From NCBI RefSeq assembly GCF_009739905.1, contig NZ_CP034279.1, positions 434,001 through 498,000 on the forward strand: 64,000 nt of DNA. The letters are read 5' to 3'. Position numbers and translations under genes: made by a program. Numbering within the stretch: position 1 is the first letter of the stretch; each line of letters starts with the position of its first letter. Shown piece by piece: positions 32,978 to 41,560 of the stretch. Origin of the DNA: Streptomyces ficellus (GTDB lineage Bacteria; Actinomycetota; Actinomycetes; Streptomycetales; Streptomycetaceae). The notes below the pieces were generated by a model. It was not told where the DNA came from, searched no databases, and saw nothing but the letters and a program-made list of their open reading frames with translations.

Positions 32978-35341
32978 GTGCGGAGTCGCTGGGCGGTGGT
33001 GTGGGCGCTGTGCGGGGTGGTGGCCCTCGTGCAGACGCTGGTCTGGGGCGGGCTGGGCAGTGCGGTCATCGCGACCGGCAGTTCGGTCCTGTCGACGGTC
33101 GTCACCCTCTTCGGCGTCCTGTCCGTCTGGGCGTGGCGCCGCGGCTCCCGCCGGGGGCGTTCCCGTACGGAACAGCTCACCGAGGCACAGGAGGCGCTGG
33201 CGCTCATGGTCACGCGCCAGTGGCGCGACGAGGCACGGCTGCGGCAGTTGTTCGACGTGGCGCCGCTCCCGGTGCTCTGGTCGGACGCCCGGCCGGCCGG
33301 GCTCGGCGCCGTGCCGCGGTCGATCGGCGGGACGGTCGTCTGCCGGGCGGACCGGCTGGACGAGCCGGCGGCGGTGTTCCGCCGGCTGGACCGCCGCCGG
33401 CTGGTGGTGCTGGGCGGCGCGGGTTCCGGCAAGTCCACCTTCGCGGTGGTGCTCGCGCTGTCGCTGCTGGAGAACCGGGAGCCCGGCGAGCCGGTGCCGG
33501 TCCTGCTGTCCGCGGCCTCCTTCGACCCGCGCGGGGGTGTCCGCGACTGGCTGCGCCGCCGGATCGCCGCGGAGTACCCGGCCCTGACCGACGCGGACGC
33601 CTACGGACCCAGCGCGATCGAGGACCTGCTGACGGGGCACCGGGTGCTGCCCGTCATCGACGGCCTGGACGAGCTTCCGCCGGCCGCCCGCACGAAGGCC
33701 CTGGAGGCGCTGAACGACACGTACGACACCTTCGCCCCCCTGGTCGTCACCTGCCGCACCGAGGCCTACGTCGCCGCGGTGCCGGCCGCCGGCCCCCTGG
33801 CCGGGGCGGCCGTGGTCGAACCGGCCCCGGTGGACGCGGTGGAGGCCGTCGAACTGCTGCGGGCGGCCCGGCCGTCGTCCTGGGACGGGGTGGCCGACGC
33901 GGTGGCCCGCGACCCCCGTGGCCCGCTCGCCGAGGCCCTGACCAGCCCTCTGATGGTGGCCCTCGCCCGGACGGTGTACGCCGACGCGGCCGCCGACCCC
34001 GCGGAACTCCGGGGGTGCAGGACGCGGCAGGCGGTCGAGGACCACCTGCTGGACGCCCTCGTCCCCGCCGTGTACGCCCGCGCCCGGCGCCAGGACCCGG
34101 GCGCGGACCGGCCGTGGAGCCCGGAGAGCGCCCACCGCCACCTCGCGTACCTCGCCGCCGCCATGGAACGCGGGCGGGTGTACGACCTGGCGTGGTGGCG
34201 GCTCCACGGGTGGGTCCCGCCCCTGTCCCGCACCTGGGCGCGCGCCGCCCTGTGGACGTGCGTGCTGCTCGGCCTCACGCTGCTGGGGTACGCGGTGAGC
34301 GGCGGCGTACCGGGGCTGCCCGCGCGGGATCGTGACGCGGCGTTCGGATACGCGCTCGGTGTGGCCGTCGCCCTGCCGTGCGTCTGCGGGGTCGCGGCGT
34401 GGTGGGCGGGCCGCCGGGACGCCGCGGGAGCGCACGGGGCGCCCGGCATCGTGCTGACGGCGGCGTGCGGCGGCGCGGCCTTCGCGGTTCCCGATGTGGC
34501 ACTCGGCCGGGTGGACCAGGAACCCCACTGGTACGTGGTCGGTTGCGTCGCCGTGGTGGGGTTCGCCTTCCTGCTGGTCTTCCGTACGGCGGGTCTTCCC
34601 GTGCCGCCCCGGCTGCCGAGCCGTGGCGCGCTCACCACCCGGCACTGGCGGCAGCGGTTGCCCCGGGCGGTGGCGGTGTTCGCCGGCACCACCGTCCTCA
34701 CCGGTGCCGCCCTGCGGCTGTACGCCCTGGTGGTGCTGGAGCGGGGGGCGTCGTCCGGAGCCCCTGGTGCGCCCGGCGCGCCCGGGCAGCCGGCGGCGGA
34801 GCTCCCGTGGTCGTCCGGGCTGACCATGGGCGCCGTTCTCGGGGCGGTGCAGGCCGTGCTCCACTGGGTGCGTTCCACGACGAGCACGGACGACCCCATC
34901 ACCCCGGCCTCCGCCGTGCGCGCCGACCGGCTCGTCACCCTGGTCGGCGCCGGACTCGGAGCGCTCGTCGTCACGCTCCCCCTCGCCATCGTGGCGGTGC
35001 TGCGGGCGGGTTCCCCGGCCGGGGGCCGGGGGGCGGCCGACGTGCTGGTGACCGTGGTGGTCCTGCTCCTGGGCATGGGGCCGACCGGGCTGGTGCTGGC
35101 GCTGGCCGCCTCCTCGTGGCCGCACTACACCGTCGCGCGCCTGGTGCCGGCGGCCCGGGGCCGGCTCCCGTGGCGGCTCCAGGCCTTCCTGGCCGACGCC
35201 CACCGCCTGGGCGTCCTGCGGCAGACCGGCCCGGTGTACCAGTTCCGGCACGCCCGGCTCCAGCAGCGCATGGCCCGGCACGGCACGCCGCCGCGGCAGC
35301 GGACCGCCGCCGAGCGGTCCGCGGTGCCGTTCCACCGGTGA
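32978..35341 (+). CDS. NACHT-domain NTPase with multiple membrane helices
   Basis: This protein has about 787 residues. Two N-terminal helices (VVWALCGVVALVQTLVWG, VIATGSSVLSTVVTLFGVLS) precede a NACHT NTPase. Walker A is LVVLGGAGSGKSTF (Lys152), Walker B VLPVIDGLDELPP (about 225), and sensor-like LVVTCRTEAYVAAV follows. The C-terminal half has about eight further helices (for example WTCVLLGLTLLGYAVSG, LVTLVGAGLGALVVTLPLAI) and a soluble tail (YQFRHARLQQRMARHG) typical of the end of NACHT proteins. GTG 32978 has GGAGG seven nt upstream and is preferred to GTG 32921. It resembles conserved Streptomyces NACHT membrane proteins of unknown function; a signalling or defence role is possible. Confidence 0.82.
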   Translation: MRSRWAVVWALCGVVALVQTLVWGGLGSAVIATGSSVLSTVVTLFGVLSVWAWRRGSRRGRSRTEQLTEAQEALALMVTRQWRDEARLRQLFDVAPLPVLWSDARPAGLGAVPRSIGGTVVCRADRLDEPAAVFRRLDRRRLVVLGGAGSGKSTFAVVLALSLLENREPGEPVPVLLSAASFDPRGGVRDWLRRRIAAEYPALTDADAYGPSAIEDLLTGHRVLPVIDGLDELPPAARTKALEALNDTYDTFAPLVVTCRTEAYVAAVPAAGPLAGAAVVEPAPVDAVEAVELLRAARPSSWDGVADAVARDPRGPLAEALTSPLMVALARTVYADAAADPAELRGCRTRQAVEDHLLDALVPAVYARARRQDPGADRPWSPESAHRHLAYLAAAMERGRVYDLAWWRLHGWVPPLSRTWARAALWTCVLLGLTLLGYAVSGGVPGLPARDRDAAFGYALGVAVALPCVCGVAAWWAGRRDAAGAHGAPGIVLTAACGGAAFAVPDVALGRVDQEPHWYVVGCVAVVGFAFLLVFRTAGLPVPPRLPSRGALTTRHWRQRLPRAVAVFAGTTVLTGAALRLYALVVLERGASSGAPGAPGAPGQPAAELPWSSGLTMGAVLGAVQAVLHWVRSTTSTDDPITPASAVRADRLVTLVGAGLGALVVTLPLAIVAVLRAGSPAGGRGAADVLVTVVVLLLGMGPTGLVLALAASSWPHYTVARLVPAARGRLPWRLQAFLADAHRLGVLRQTGPVYQFRHARLQQRMARHGTPPRQRTAAERSAVPFHR

Positions 35342-35501
35342 ACGTACGCCCGGGGCCGTTGACTCGGTCACGGCGACGGCGCTGGTCAGCGGCCGTTTCC
35401 CGGGGCGGGGCCGGACGGGCAACAGGAAACCCGTCGACCCGGGCGGGCGGGGCGGACAGTCTGAAGTCGTCAGCACGACGCACCACCCACCAGGGGGAAA
35501 C

Positions 35502-35873
35502 ATGCGCAAGGTGAAGATGATGAGGACCGCCGCGGCACTCGCCCTCGCCGTCGGGACGATGACCGCCGTCACCGCGACCCAGGCCCAGGCGGCGGAGGCG
35601 GCCGCCAGCCACGGGTGCCCGTCCGGGTACGTCTGCGCGTACCCCGGGGCCGGCTGGAACGGCGACCGCCCGAGCCACAAGTGGTACACGTACGGGGCCC
35701 ACAACCTCAGCAACATGGTCGGGACGTACCGCCTCTACAACAACCAGACCGGTGGCGCCACCGTGCGTACCTGCACCGGGTACAACGGCACCGGCTGCCA
35801 GGGCTACCTGCCCGCCGGCTGGTACATCGACAAGGACATGACGCCCATCAACTCCATCACCCTCCAGCCCTGA
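35502..35873 (+). CDS. Secreted peptidase-inhibitor-I36-like protein
   Basis: This 123-aa protein has a Sec signal peptide (MMRTAAALALAVGTMTAVTA, cleavage near AQAAEA). A small beta-gamma-crystallin-like domain follows with the I36 motif HGCPSGYVCAYPGAGWNGDR and further cysteines (RTCTGYNGTGCQGYLP), four in all, likely forming two disulfides. The C-terminus is the strand MTPINSITLQP. I36 proteins (for example the Streptomyces metalloproteinase inhibitor SMPI) inhibit extracellular proteases, but most homologues are untested. ATG 35502 follows AGGGGG. It is followed by a strong terminator. Confidence 0.82.
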   Translation: MRKVKMMRTAAALALAVGTMTAVTATQAQAAEAAASHGCPSGYVCAYPGAGWNGDRPSHKWYTYGAHNLSNMVGTYRLYNNQTGGATVRTCTGYNGTGCQGYLPAGWYIDKDMTPINSITLQP

Positions 35874-35901
35874 CCCCGTAGCCTCCCGGCATCGTGGACA
35901 G

Positions 35902-35934
35902 CTTCCGGGACCGCCGTGACGGCGGTCCCGGAAG
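35902..35934 (+). terminator. Perfect 14-bp hairpin terminator
   Basis: The stem is 35902-35915 with 35921-35934 and the loop is GTGAC. It lies 29 bp after the I36 gene and upstream of a promoter for the WD40 gene. Its presence argues that the WD40 gene does not start as early as 35894. Confidence 0.85.
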
Positions 35935-35963
35935 TCGTGTTCCCGCCACGCCGGACGAACGGC

Positions 35964-35994
35964 TTGGCCCGCTGTCGGACCCCCGCTGTAGCCT
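35964..35994 (+). promoter_or_regulatory. Candidate vegetative promoter for the nSTAND-WD40 gene
   Basis: TTGGCC (35964-35969) and TAGCCT (35989-35994) are spaced by 19 bp, an acceptable sigma-HrdB-like arrangement. The predicted transcription start is near 36001, about 43 nt before the TTG chosen as the start of the next gene. Confidence 0.45.
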
Positions 35995-36043
35995 GGACGC
36001 CTGTCATCTCACAATCTGGGCGCACCTTGCCACGGGGGATGCT

Positions 36044-39000
36044 TTGGGGGATCCGGACCGCGGGCGGACGACCGACCGGCCGCACGACCCGACCGACGAC
36101 GCCGCGGCCTCCTTCGCCGCGCGGCTGCGGCGGCTGCGGCTGCAACGCGGGCTGTCGCTGGCCGACATGGCGCGGCAGACGCACTACAGCAAGGGCTATC
36201 TGAGCAAGATCGAGACCGGCGCGAAGCGGGTCACCCTCGATGTCGCCCGCCGCTGTGACGAGGTCCTGCGCGCGGAGGGCGAACTGCTGCGCCTGGTGCG
36301 TGAGGGACCGGTGCCGCGCCCCCGCCCCGCCGACGACACGGACGGCGACAGGGACGCGGACACGGACACGGGTGTCACCTGTCCCTACCGGGGCCTGTCG
36401 TCGTTCACCCCGCAGGACGCCGGCTGGTTCTTCGGCCGGGAGCGGGCGACGGCCGCGCTGGTCGAGCGGGTCTTCGAACGCGTCGGCAGCGGGCCGCTGT
36501 TGCTGGTCGCCCCTTCGGGCGGGGGCAAGTCGTCGTTGCTCAACGCCGGTCTCGTACCGGCCCTGCGGCGCCCGGGCGGCTTCCCGATGCCGGGCGCCGA
36601 GGGCTGGCCGGTGGTGGTGTGCACGCCCACGGCGCAGCCGTTGCAGGAGCTGCTCGACTGCACGGCGAAAGCGCTGGGCAGTGACCTCGGCATCAGCACG
36701 GGGCAGGTGCGGGAGCGGCCGGAGCGGCTGCTGGAAGCCGTGCGCCGGCTGTCGGAGGGCCGGGTGCCCCGCGGCCTGGTCGCGGGGGGCGATCAGCCGG
36801 ACGGCCGGGCGCCGGACGACCGGCCGTCGCGGGGCGTCGCGACGCCGGCCGGGGACCGGCGGCCGCCGCCCGTCCGTCCGGTGCTGATCGTCGACCAGTT
36901 CGAGGAGCTGTTCACGCTCTGTCCGGACGAGGACGAGCGCCGCGCGTTCGTGCGGGTGCTCACCTCCGTCGCCACCTCCCGTCCGGAGGCGACCGGGTAC
37001 GACGCCGCCGTCGTGGTGATCGGTGTCCGGGCCGACTTCACGGGCAGGTGCCTGGACCTGCCCGAGCCGGCGTCGCTCTTCACGGACGGGCTGTTCGTCC
37101 TCCCGCCGATGTCGGTGGCGGAGTTCCGGGAGTCCATCACCCGCCCGGCGCGGCTCGCGGGCGTCACGCTCGAACCGGGCCTGGTCCAGCTGCTGTTGCG
37201 GGACGTGGGCCTGCGGGACGAGGCGGCCGCCGGAGGCCCGGACGGCCGGCCCGGGCGGGCCCCTTCGGGAGCACTGCCCCTGGTGTCCCACGCGCTGATG
37301 GCCACCTGGCAGCGGCGCGAGGGCGGCACGCTCACCGTCGCCGGGTACGAGGACACCGGCGGTATCCAGGGGGCGATCGCCCGGACCGCCGAGGACGTGT
37401 TCGCCCGGCTCTACCCGGCCGAGCAGCGGACCATCCGCCGCCTCCTGGTGCGTCTGGTGCACGTCGCGGACGGCACCGGGGCGACCCGGCGCCGGATGAG
37501 CCGGACCGCCCTGCTGGAGCAGCTGGCGGACGCGGACGGCGCATCGGACGCCCTGGACGCCTTCGTACGGGCCCGTCTGATCACCATGGACAGCGAGACC
37601 GTCGAGATCACGCACGAGGCGCTGCTGCACGCCTGGCCCAGGCTGCACGGCTGGATCCACGCCGACCGGGCCGGGTTGCTGGTCCACCAGCAACTGGCCC
37701 ATGCCGCCGAGGACTGGGAGCGTGAGGGTCGCGACCCGTCCGCCCTCTATCGCGGGACCCGCCTGGACACCGTGCGCTCCTGGGCCGACGAGCTGGACGG
37801 CGCGAGCCGGCTCAGCCCCCGGGAGGAGGCCTTCCTCCGGGCGAGCCGGGCGGAGGAGGCGCGCCGGGCCGAACAGGCCAGGCGGCAGGTGCGGTTGCGG
37901 CAGCGGATGCTGGCCACGCTCGTCGTGCTGCTGCTCCTCGCCCTGACCGCCGGGGGTGTGGCGTACCAGCAGCGGGCGGGCGCGCTGGACCAGGAGCGGG
38001 TCGCCCGCTCGCAGGCGCTGGCCGTGCGGTCCACGTCGCTGGCCGCCGGCCAGCCCGAGGCGTCCATGCTGCTGGCCGAGGAGGCCTACCGCGCGGAGCC
38101 GACGACCGAGGCGCGCGGTGCGCTGCTGAGCACCCAGTCGCAGCCGTTCTCCGCCCGGCTCGGCGGGCACGGCGGGCCGGTCAACGCGGTGGCGTTCGCC
38201 CCGGGCGGTGCGCTGCTGGCGTCGGCGAGTTCGGACGGCACGGTCCGGCTCTGGCGGGTGGCCGACCGGCGGACGACGATGACGTTCACGGTGCCGGGGC
38301 GGGTGCGCGCGGTCGCCTTCAGCCCGGACGGGCGGCTGCTCGCGGCGACGTCCACGGACGGTCCGGTGCGGCTGTGGGACACGGCGGGCGGGCGGGCGGA
38401 GCCGGTGGCGGTGCTGCCGGCGGTGACGGCGGGCGCCCGGGCGCTGGCGTTCGCCCCGGCCGGGCGGGTGCTGGCCGTCGCGACGCCGGGCGGCACGGTG
38501 GGGCTGTTCGGGCTGGACGGTGCCCGGCCCCGGTCGCTGCTGTCCCTGGCCGGCCACGAGGGGCGGGTCAACGCCGTGGCGTTCTCCCCGGACGGGCGGA
38601 CGCTGTTGTCGGCGGGCTCCGACCGGACCGTGCGGCTGTGGGACCCTGCGTCGGGTCGTCCGCCGGTGGTGCTGCGCGGTCACACCGACGAGGTGCTGGG
38701 GGCCGCGTTCGGCCCCGACGGGCGGACGGTCGCCACGGGCGGTGTGGATCGCACGGTGCGCGTGTGGGACACCCGGCCGCCGCGCTCCGTGCGGACGCTG
38801 ACGGGGCACGACGACGACATCAACGCGGTGGCCTACACGCCGGACGGGACGACGGTGGTCAGTGCGGGCGGTGACGGTACGACGCGGTTGTGGGACGTGC
38901 GGGGCGGCCGGCAGGTCGCGACGCTGACCGGACACACGGACTACGTGCAGGGCGTGGCCGTGGAGCCGGGCGGCTCGGTGCTCGCCACGGCCGGGTTCGA

Positions 39001-40018
39001 CCAGTCGGTGGTGCTGTGGGACCTGCGGGGTTCGGTGCTGACGTCGCGTCCGTTCACGGAGATCTGGCAGGCCGCGTACAGCCCGGACGGCAGGCTGCTG
39101 GCGACCGCCGACGCCGATCACACGGTGCGGTTGTGGGACGTGGCGGGGCGCAGGGTCGTGGCGACGTTCACGGGTCACCGGGAGACGGTGTTCGCGGTGG
39201 CGTTCGCGCCGGACGGGCGGACGCTGGCGTCGGCCGGTTCCGACGGGACGGTACGGCTGTGGGACGTGGCCGCGCGCCGGCCGCTGGCCACGCTCAGGGG
39301 TACCCACGGGGACGTGTTCTCGGTCGCCTTCGCGCCGGACGGGCGGACGCTGGCGTCGGCGGGCTCCGACCGTGCGGTCCGGCTGTGGGACGTCGCCTCG
39401 CGCCGCCCGGTGGCCGCGCTGACCGGGCACACCGACTTCGCCAACGACGTCGCGTTCAGCCCCGACGGGCGGACCCTGGCGAGTGCGGGTGACGATCTGA
39501 CGGTGCGGCTGTGGGACGTGGCGGGGCGCCGCCCGCAGGCCAAGCTCACCGGGCACACGGGCGCGGTCCGGGGGGTGGCGTTCGCGCCGGACGGGCGGAC
39601 GCTCGCGAGCAGCGGCAATGACGGGACCGTACGGCTGTGGGACGTCCGGCTGCGGCGTTCCGTGGGGTCGCTGACCGGCCACACGGGATCCGCGCGGGGC
39701 ATCGCCTTCTCGCCCGACGGCCGGACGCTGGCCAGCAGCGGCAACGACCGTACGGTGCGGGTGTGGGACGTGCCCGGGCGGCGGCTGTGGGCGGTGCTGA
39801 CGGGTCATACGAACGCGGTGTGGGGCATCGCGTTCTCCCGTGACGGGCGGACGGTGGCCAGCAGCAGCAACGACGGGACGGTACGGCTGTGGGACCTGGA
39901 CGTGGGGGCCCGGCTGGCCGAGATCTGCCGGATGCGGCAGCGCGTCGGCCCCCAGGAGCGCGAGGAGCTCGGGCGCAGCCTCGGTGTCTCCCTGAGCATG
40001 ACGTGCGCCGACCGCTGA
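36044..40018 (+). CDS. HTH-nSTAND1-WD40 repeat protein (14 WD40 repeats)
   Basis: This protein has about 1324 residues. An N-terminal XRE-type helix-turn-helix (AARLRRLRLQRGLSLADMAR, then YSKGYLSKIETG) precedes an nSTAND1 NTPase: PYRGLSSFTPQDAGWFFGRE, Walker A VAPSGGGKSSLLNAG (Lys162) and Walker B VLIVDQFEELFTLC. A single membrane helix follows (MLATLVVLLLLALTAGGVAY, about 622-641). Then come fourteen WD40 units, each ending in a variant of TVRLWDV, enough for two seven-bladed propellers. The TTG at 36044 has GGGGG upstream and lies after the promoter and terminator; earlier starts would read through both. Proteins with this architecture are expected to be ligand-triggered switches; the target is unknown. 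Confidence 0.85.
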   Translation: MGDPDRGRTTDRPHDPTDDAAASFAARLRRLRLQRGLSLADMARQTHYSKGYLSKIETGAKRVTLDVARRCDEVLRAEGELLRLVREGPVPRPRPADDTDGDRDADTDTGVTCPYRGLSSFTPQDAGWFFGRERATAALVERVFERVGSGPLLLVAPSGGGKSSLLNAGLVPALRRPGGFPMPGAEGWPVVVCTPTAQPLQELLDCTAKALGSDLGISTGQVRERPERLLEAVRRLSEGRVPRGLVAGGDQPDGRAPDDRPSRGVATPAGDRRPPPVRPVLIVDQFEELFTLCPDEDERRAFVRVLTSVATSRPEATGYDAAVVVIGVRADFTGRCLDLPEPASLFTDGLFVLPPMSVAEFRESITRPARLAGVTLEPGLVQLLLRDVGLRDEAAAGGPDGRPGRAPSGALPLVSHALMATWQRREGGTLTVAGYEDTGGIQGAIARTAEDVFARLYPAEQRTIRRLLVRLVHVADGTGATRRRMSRTALLEQLADADGASDALDAFVRARLITMDSETVEITHEALLHAWPRLHGWIHADRAGLLVHQQLAHAAEDWEREGRDPSALYRGTRLDTVRSWADELDGASRLSPREEAFLRASRAEEARRAEQARRQVRLRQRMLATLVVLLLLALTAGGVAYQQRAGALDQERVARSQALAVRSTSLAAGQPEASMLLAEEAYRAEPTTEARGALLSTQSQPFSARLGGHGGPVNAVAFAPGGALLASASSDGTVRLWRVADRRTTMTFTVPGRVRAVAFSPDGRLLAATSTDGPVRLWDTAGGRAEPVAVLPAVTAGARALAFAPAGRVLAVATPGGTVGLFGLDGARPRSLLSLAGHEGRVNAVAFSPDGRTLLSAGSDRTVRLWDPASGRPPVVLRGHTDEVLGAAFGPDGRTVATGGVDRTVRVWDTRPPRSVRTLTGHDDDINAVAYTPDGTTVVSAGGDGTTRLWDVRGGRQVATLTGHTDYVQGVAVEPGGSVLATAGFDQSVVLWDLRGSVLTSRPFTEIWQAAYSPDGRLLATADADHTVRLWDVAGRRVVATFTGHRETVFAVAFAPDGRTLASAGSDGTVRLWDVAARRPLATLRGTHGDVFSVAFAPDGRTLASAGSDRAVRLWDVASRRPVAALTGHTDFANDVAFSPDGRTLASAGDDLTVRLWDVAGRRPQAKLTGHTGAVRGVAFAPDGRTLASSGNDGTVRLWDVRLRRSVGSLTGHTGSARGIAFSPDGRTLASSGNDRTVRVWDVPGRRLWAVLTGHTNAVWGIAFSRDGRTVASSSNDGTVRLWDLDVGARLAEICRMRQRVGPQEREELGRSLGVSLSMTCADR

Positions 40019-40035
40019 CGCCCCAGGTCACCGGT

Positions 40036-40120
40036 GGTTTCCCGAAGGTTTCCCGTTGCCCGTCCGGATGGGGCGACGCGGAGGTCTCGACGTGGGGACG
40101 GCAACGCCAGCAGGCTGCTG
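40036..40120 (+). promoter_or_regulatory. Structured leader of the NlpC/P60 gene
   Basis: GGTTTCCCG is repeated directly at 40036-40044 and 40047-40055, 11 bp apart (one helical turn), which suits a DNA-binding regulator. A hairpin with 11 bp and one bulged C pairs 40054-40065 with 40096-40106. A second small hairpin (CAGCA/TGCTG) follows at about 40108-40120. Together they fill most of the 137-bp gap before the hydrolase start. I do not see the conserved core of the c-di-AMP (ydaO) riboswitch. Confidence 0.4.
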
Positions 40121-40155
40121 TCCGCAGGCACTTCCGACAAGAACGAGGGTCCAGC

Positions 40156-41004
40156 ATGCTTCGCCGTTCCCGTCTCATCGGCGCACTCGTCGCCGTGTTC
40201 GTCTTCCTCCTCGGGGCACCGGCGCCCGCGTCGGCCCTCGCCCCCGACGACCGGTGTGCCGTACGGGCGCCGGGTGCCTCCGCGGCGGCCGAGCGCGCCG
40301 TGGCCGCCGCCTGCAAGCAGGTGGCGGCGGGCGTCTGGTACACGTGGGGCGGCGGCCACGGCCCGAAGCCGGGCCCCACCTACGGGCAGGTCGACCCGAC
40401 CGATCCGGCCAGTGAACACGACCCGGAGCGGCTCGGCTTCGACTGCTCGGGGCTGGTCCGGCACGCCTACGCCGAGGCGACCGGGTCGGACATCCTTAAC
40501 AGCCCGGCCAGCGGCCAGTACTACACGCACCACGCCGCCGAGCGTTTCACCGCCGCGCAGGGTCTGGCTCCGCTGGTCCCCGGTGACCTGCTGGTCTGGG
40601 GCAAGTCCTGGGACCTGCACCACATCGCCATCTACCTGGGTGAGGGCAAGATGGTGGAGGCGCGCCAGTCCGGCACCAAGCTGATGGTCAGCGACGTCCG
40701 TCTGAGCGGTGACTACTACGGCGCCGTGCGGGTCGACACCGGCCCGGTGACCGGTCACGTCTTCCGGACGTGGGGCTCCGGTGTGTGGACCAAGGCGGAG
40801 CCGTCGACGAGGGCGGCACGGGTGTACGCCTTCCCGGGGCCGACGACGATCCGGGTCCAGTGCCAGAAGCACGCGGAGGAGGTCACCTCCGACGGCTACA
40901 CCAATGACGCCTGGTCCTACCTGCCGGACTACAAGGCCTGGATGACCAACATCTACATCCAGGGGCCCGCGTGGCTGAACGGGGTCCCCACCTGCACCTT
41001 CTGA
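40156..41004 (+). CDS. Secreted NlpC/P60 family hydrolase
   Basis: This 282-aa protein has a signal peptide (LIGALVAVFVFLLGAPAPASA). The NlpC/P60 domain at about 45-200 has catalytic Cys in RLGFDCSGLVRHAYAEATG and His in WDLHHIAIYLGEGKMVEARQ. A small C-terminal domain with SH3-like character follows (TRAARVYAFPGPTTIRVQ, then WSYLPDYKAWMTNIYIQ). The family cleaves peptide stems of peptidoglycan or related amide bonds. Start ATG 40156 has GAGGG upstream. The gene has its own structured leader and ends in a shared terminator. Confidence 0.88.
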   Translation: MLRRSRLIGALVAVFVFLLGAPAPASALAPDDRCAVRAPGASAAAERAVAAACKQVAAGVWYTWGGGHGPKPGPTYGQVDPTDPASEHDPERLGFDCSGLVRHAYAEATGSDILNSPASGQYYTHHAAERFTAAQGLAPLVPGDLLVWGKSWDLHHIAIYLGEGKMVEARQSGTKLMVSDVRLSGDYYGAVRVDTGPVTGHVFRTWGSGVWTKAEPSTRAARVYAFPGPTTIRVQCQKHAEEVTSDGYTNDAWSYLPDYKAWMTNIYIQGPAWLNGVPTCTF

Positions 41005-41031
41005 CGGGTCGCGGTTCGTCCGCCGACCGCT

Positions 41032-41075
41032 GTCCGCACCAGTGACCGCCACGGGGGTCGGCCACTGGTGCGGAC
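41032..41075. terminator. Hairpin terminator between convergent genes
   Basis: A perfect 13-bp stem (41032-41044 with 41063-41075) has an 18-nt loop. It sits between the NlpC/P60 gene (plus) and the VOC gene (minus), so it can serve both. Confidence 0.75.
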
Positions 41076-41081
41076 GGCGTG

Positions 41082-41468
41082 TCAGGGCCGGTAGCGCAGG
41101 GGGTGGTCGGCGGGCACCTCGGTGAGCACGATGCGGTGGCCGTCCGGGTCGGCGATCCACATCTCGATCAGGCCCCACGGCTCCCGCACCGGTGGCCGCA
41201 GTACGCGCACCCCTCGTGCGGACAGTTCCTCGTGGGCGGCGGCGCAGTCGGCGACCTGCAACCACAGCCGGACGGTCTCCGTCGGCGGCTCGTCCGACCG
41301 CCCGGACACCTCCAGGAATCCGCCGCCCAGGAAGTAGACCGTGCCCCGTTCGGGTCCGGTACCGAACTCCCGGTAGACGTCCAGCCCCAGGGTCTCGCCG
41401 TAGAAGTCGCGGGAGGCCTGCGGGTCGCGGGGGCGCAGCAGGACCCTGCTGCTCAGTACGTGCACCAT
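41082..41468 (-). CDS. VOC family protein
   Basis: This 128-aa single-domain glyoxalase/bleomycin-resistance-like protein has SRVLLRPRDPQASRDFYGET at the N-terminus, and EMWIADPDGHRIVLTEVP where the last metal-ligand or substrate strand occurs. Proteins of this type usually dimerise to form two active sites. The function is unknown. ATG 41468 is the natural start. The gene is divergent from the dipeptidase gene, with 92 bp between starts. Confidence 0.8.
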   Translation of the reverse strand: MVHVLSSRVLLRPRDPQASRDFYGETLGLDVYREFGTGPERGTVYFLGGGFLEVSGRSDEPPTETVRLWLQVADCAAAHEELSARGVRVLRPPVREPWGLIEMWIADPDGHRIVLTEVPADHPLRYRP

Positions 41469-41560
41469 ACGGGGAGCCTACGCCGCCGGCCGTTCCGCGG
41501 GGCGGCCCTCTTGACTGCTTCGACGGCAGCCGCGATCCTCTCCGCACGATTTGTAGGTAC

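Noticed and set aside
35894..36043. Extension of the nSTAND-WD40 protein to a start at 35894
   Set aside because: The extra 50 codons would span a strong terminator hairpin (35902-35934) and a promoter (35964-35994). The TTG at 36044 is preferred.
40019..40155. c-di-AMP (ydaO-type) riboswitch before the NlpC/P60 gene
   Set aside because: The gap is only 137 nt, and I cannot find the conserved core segments expected of this class. A different structured leader is present, so I list it only as a candidate element.
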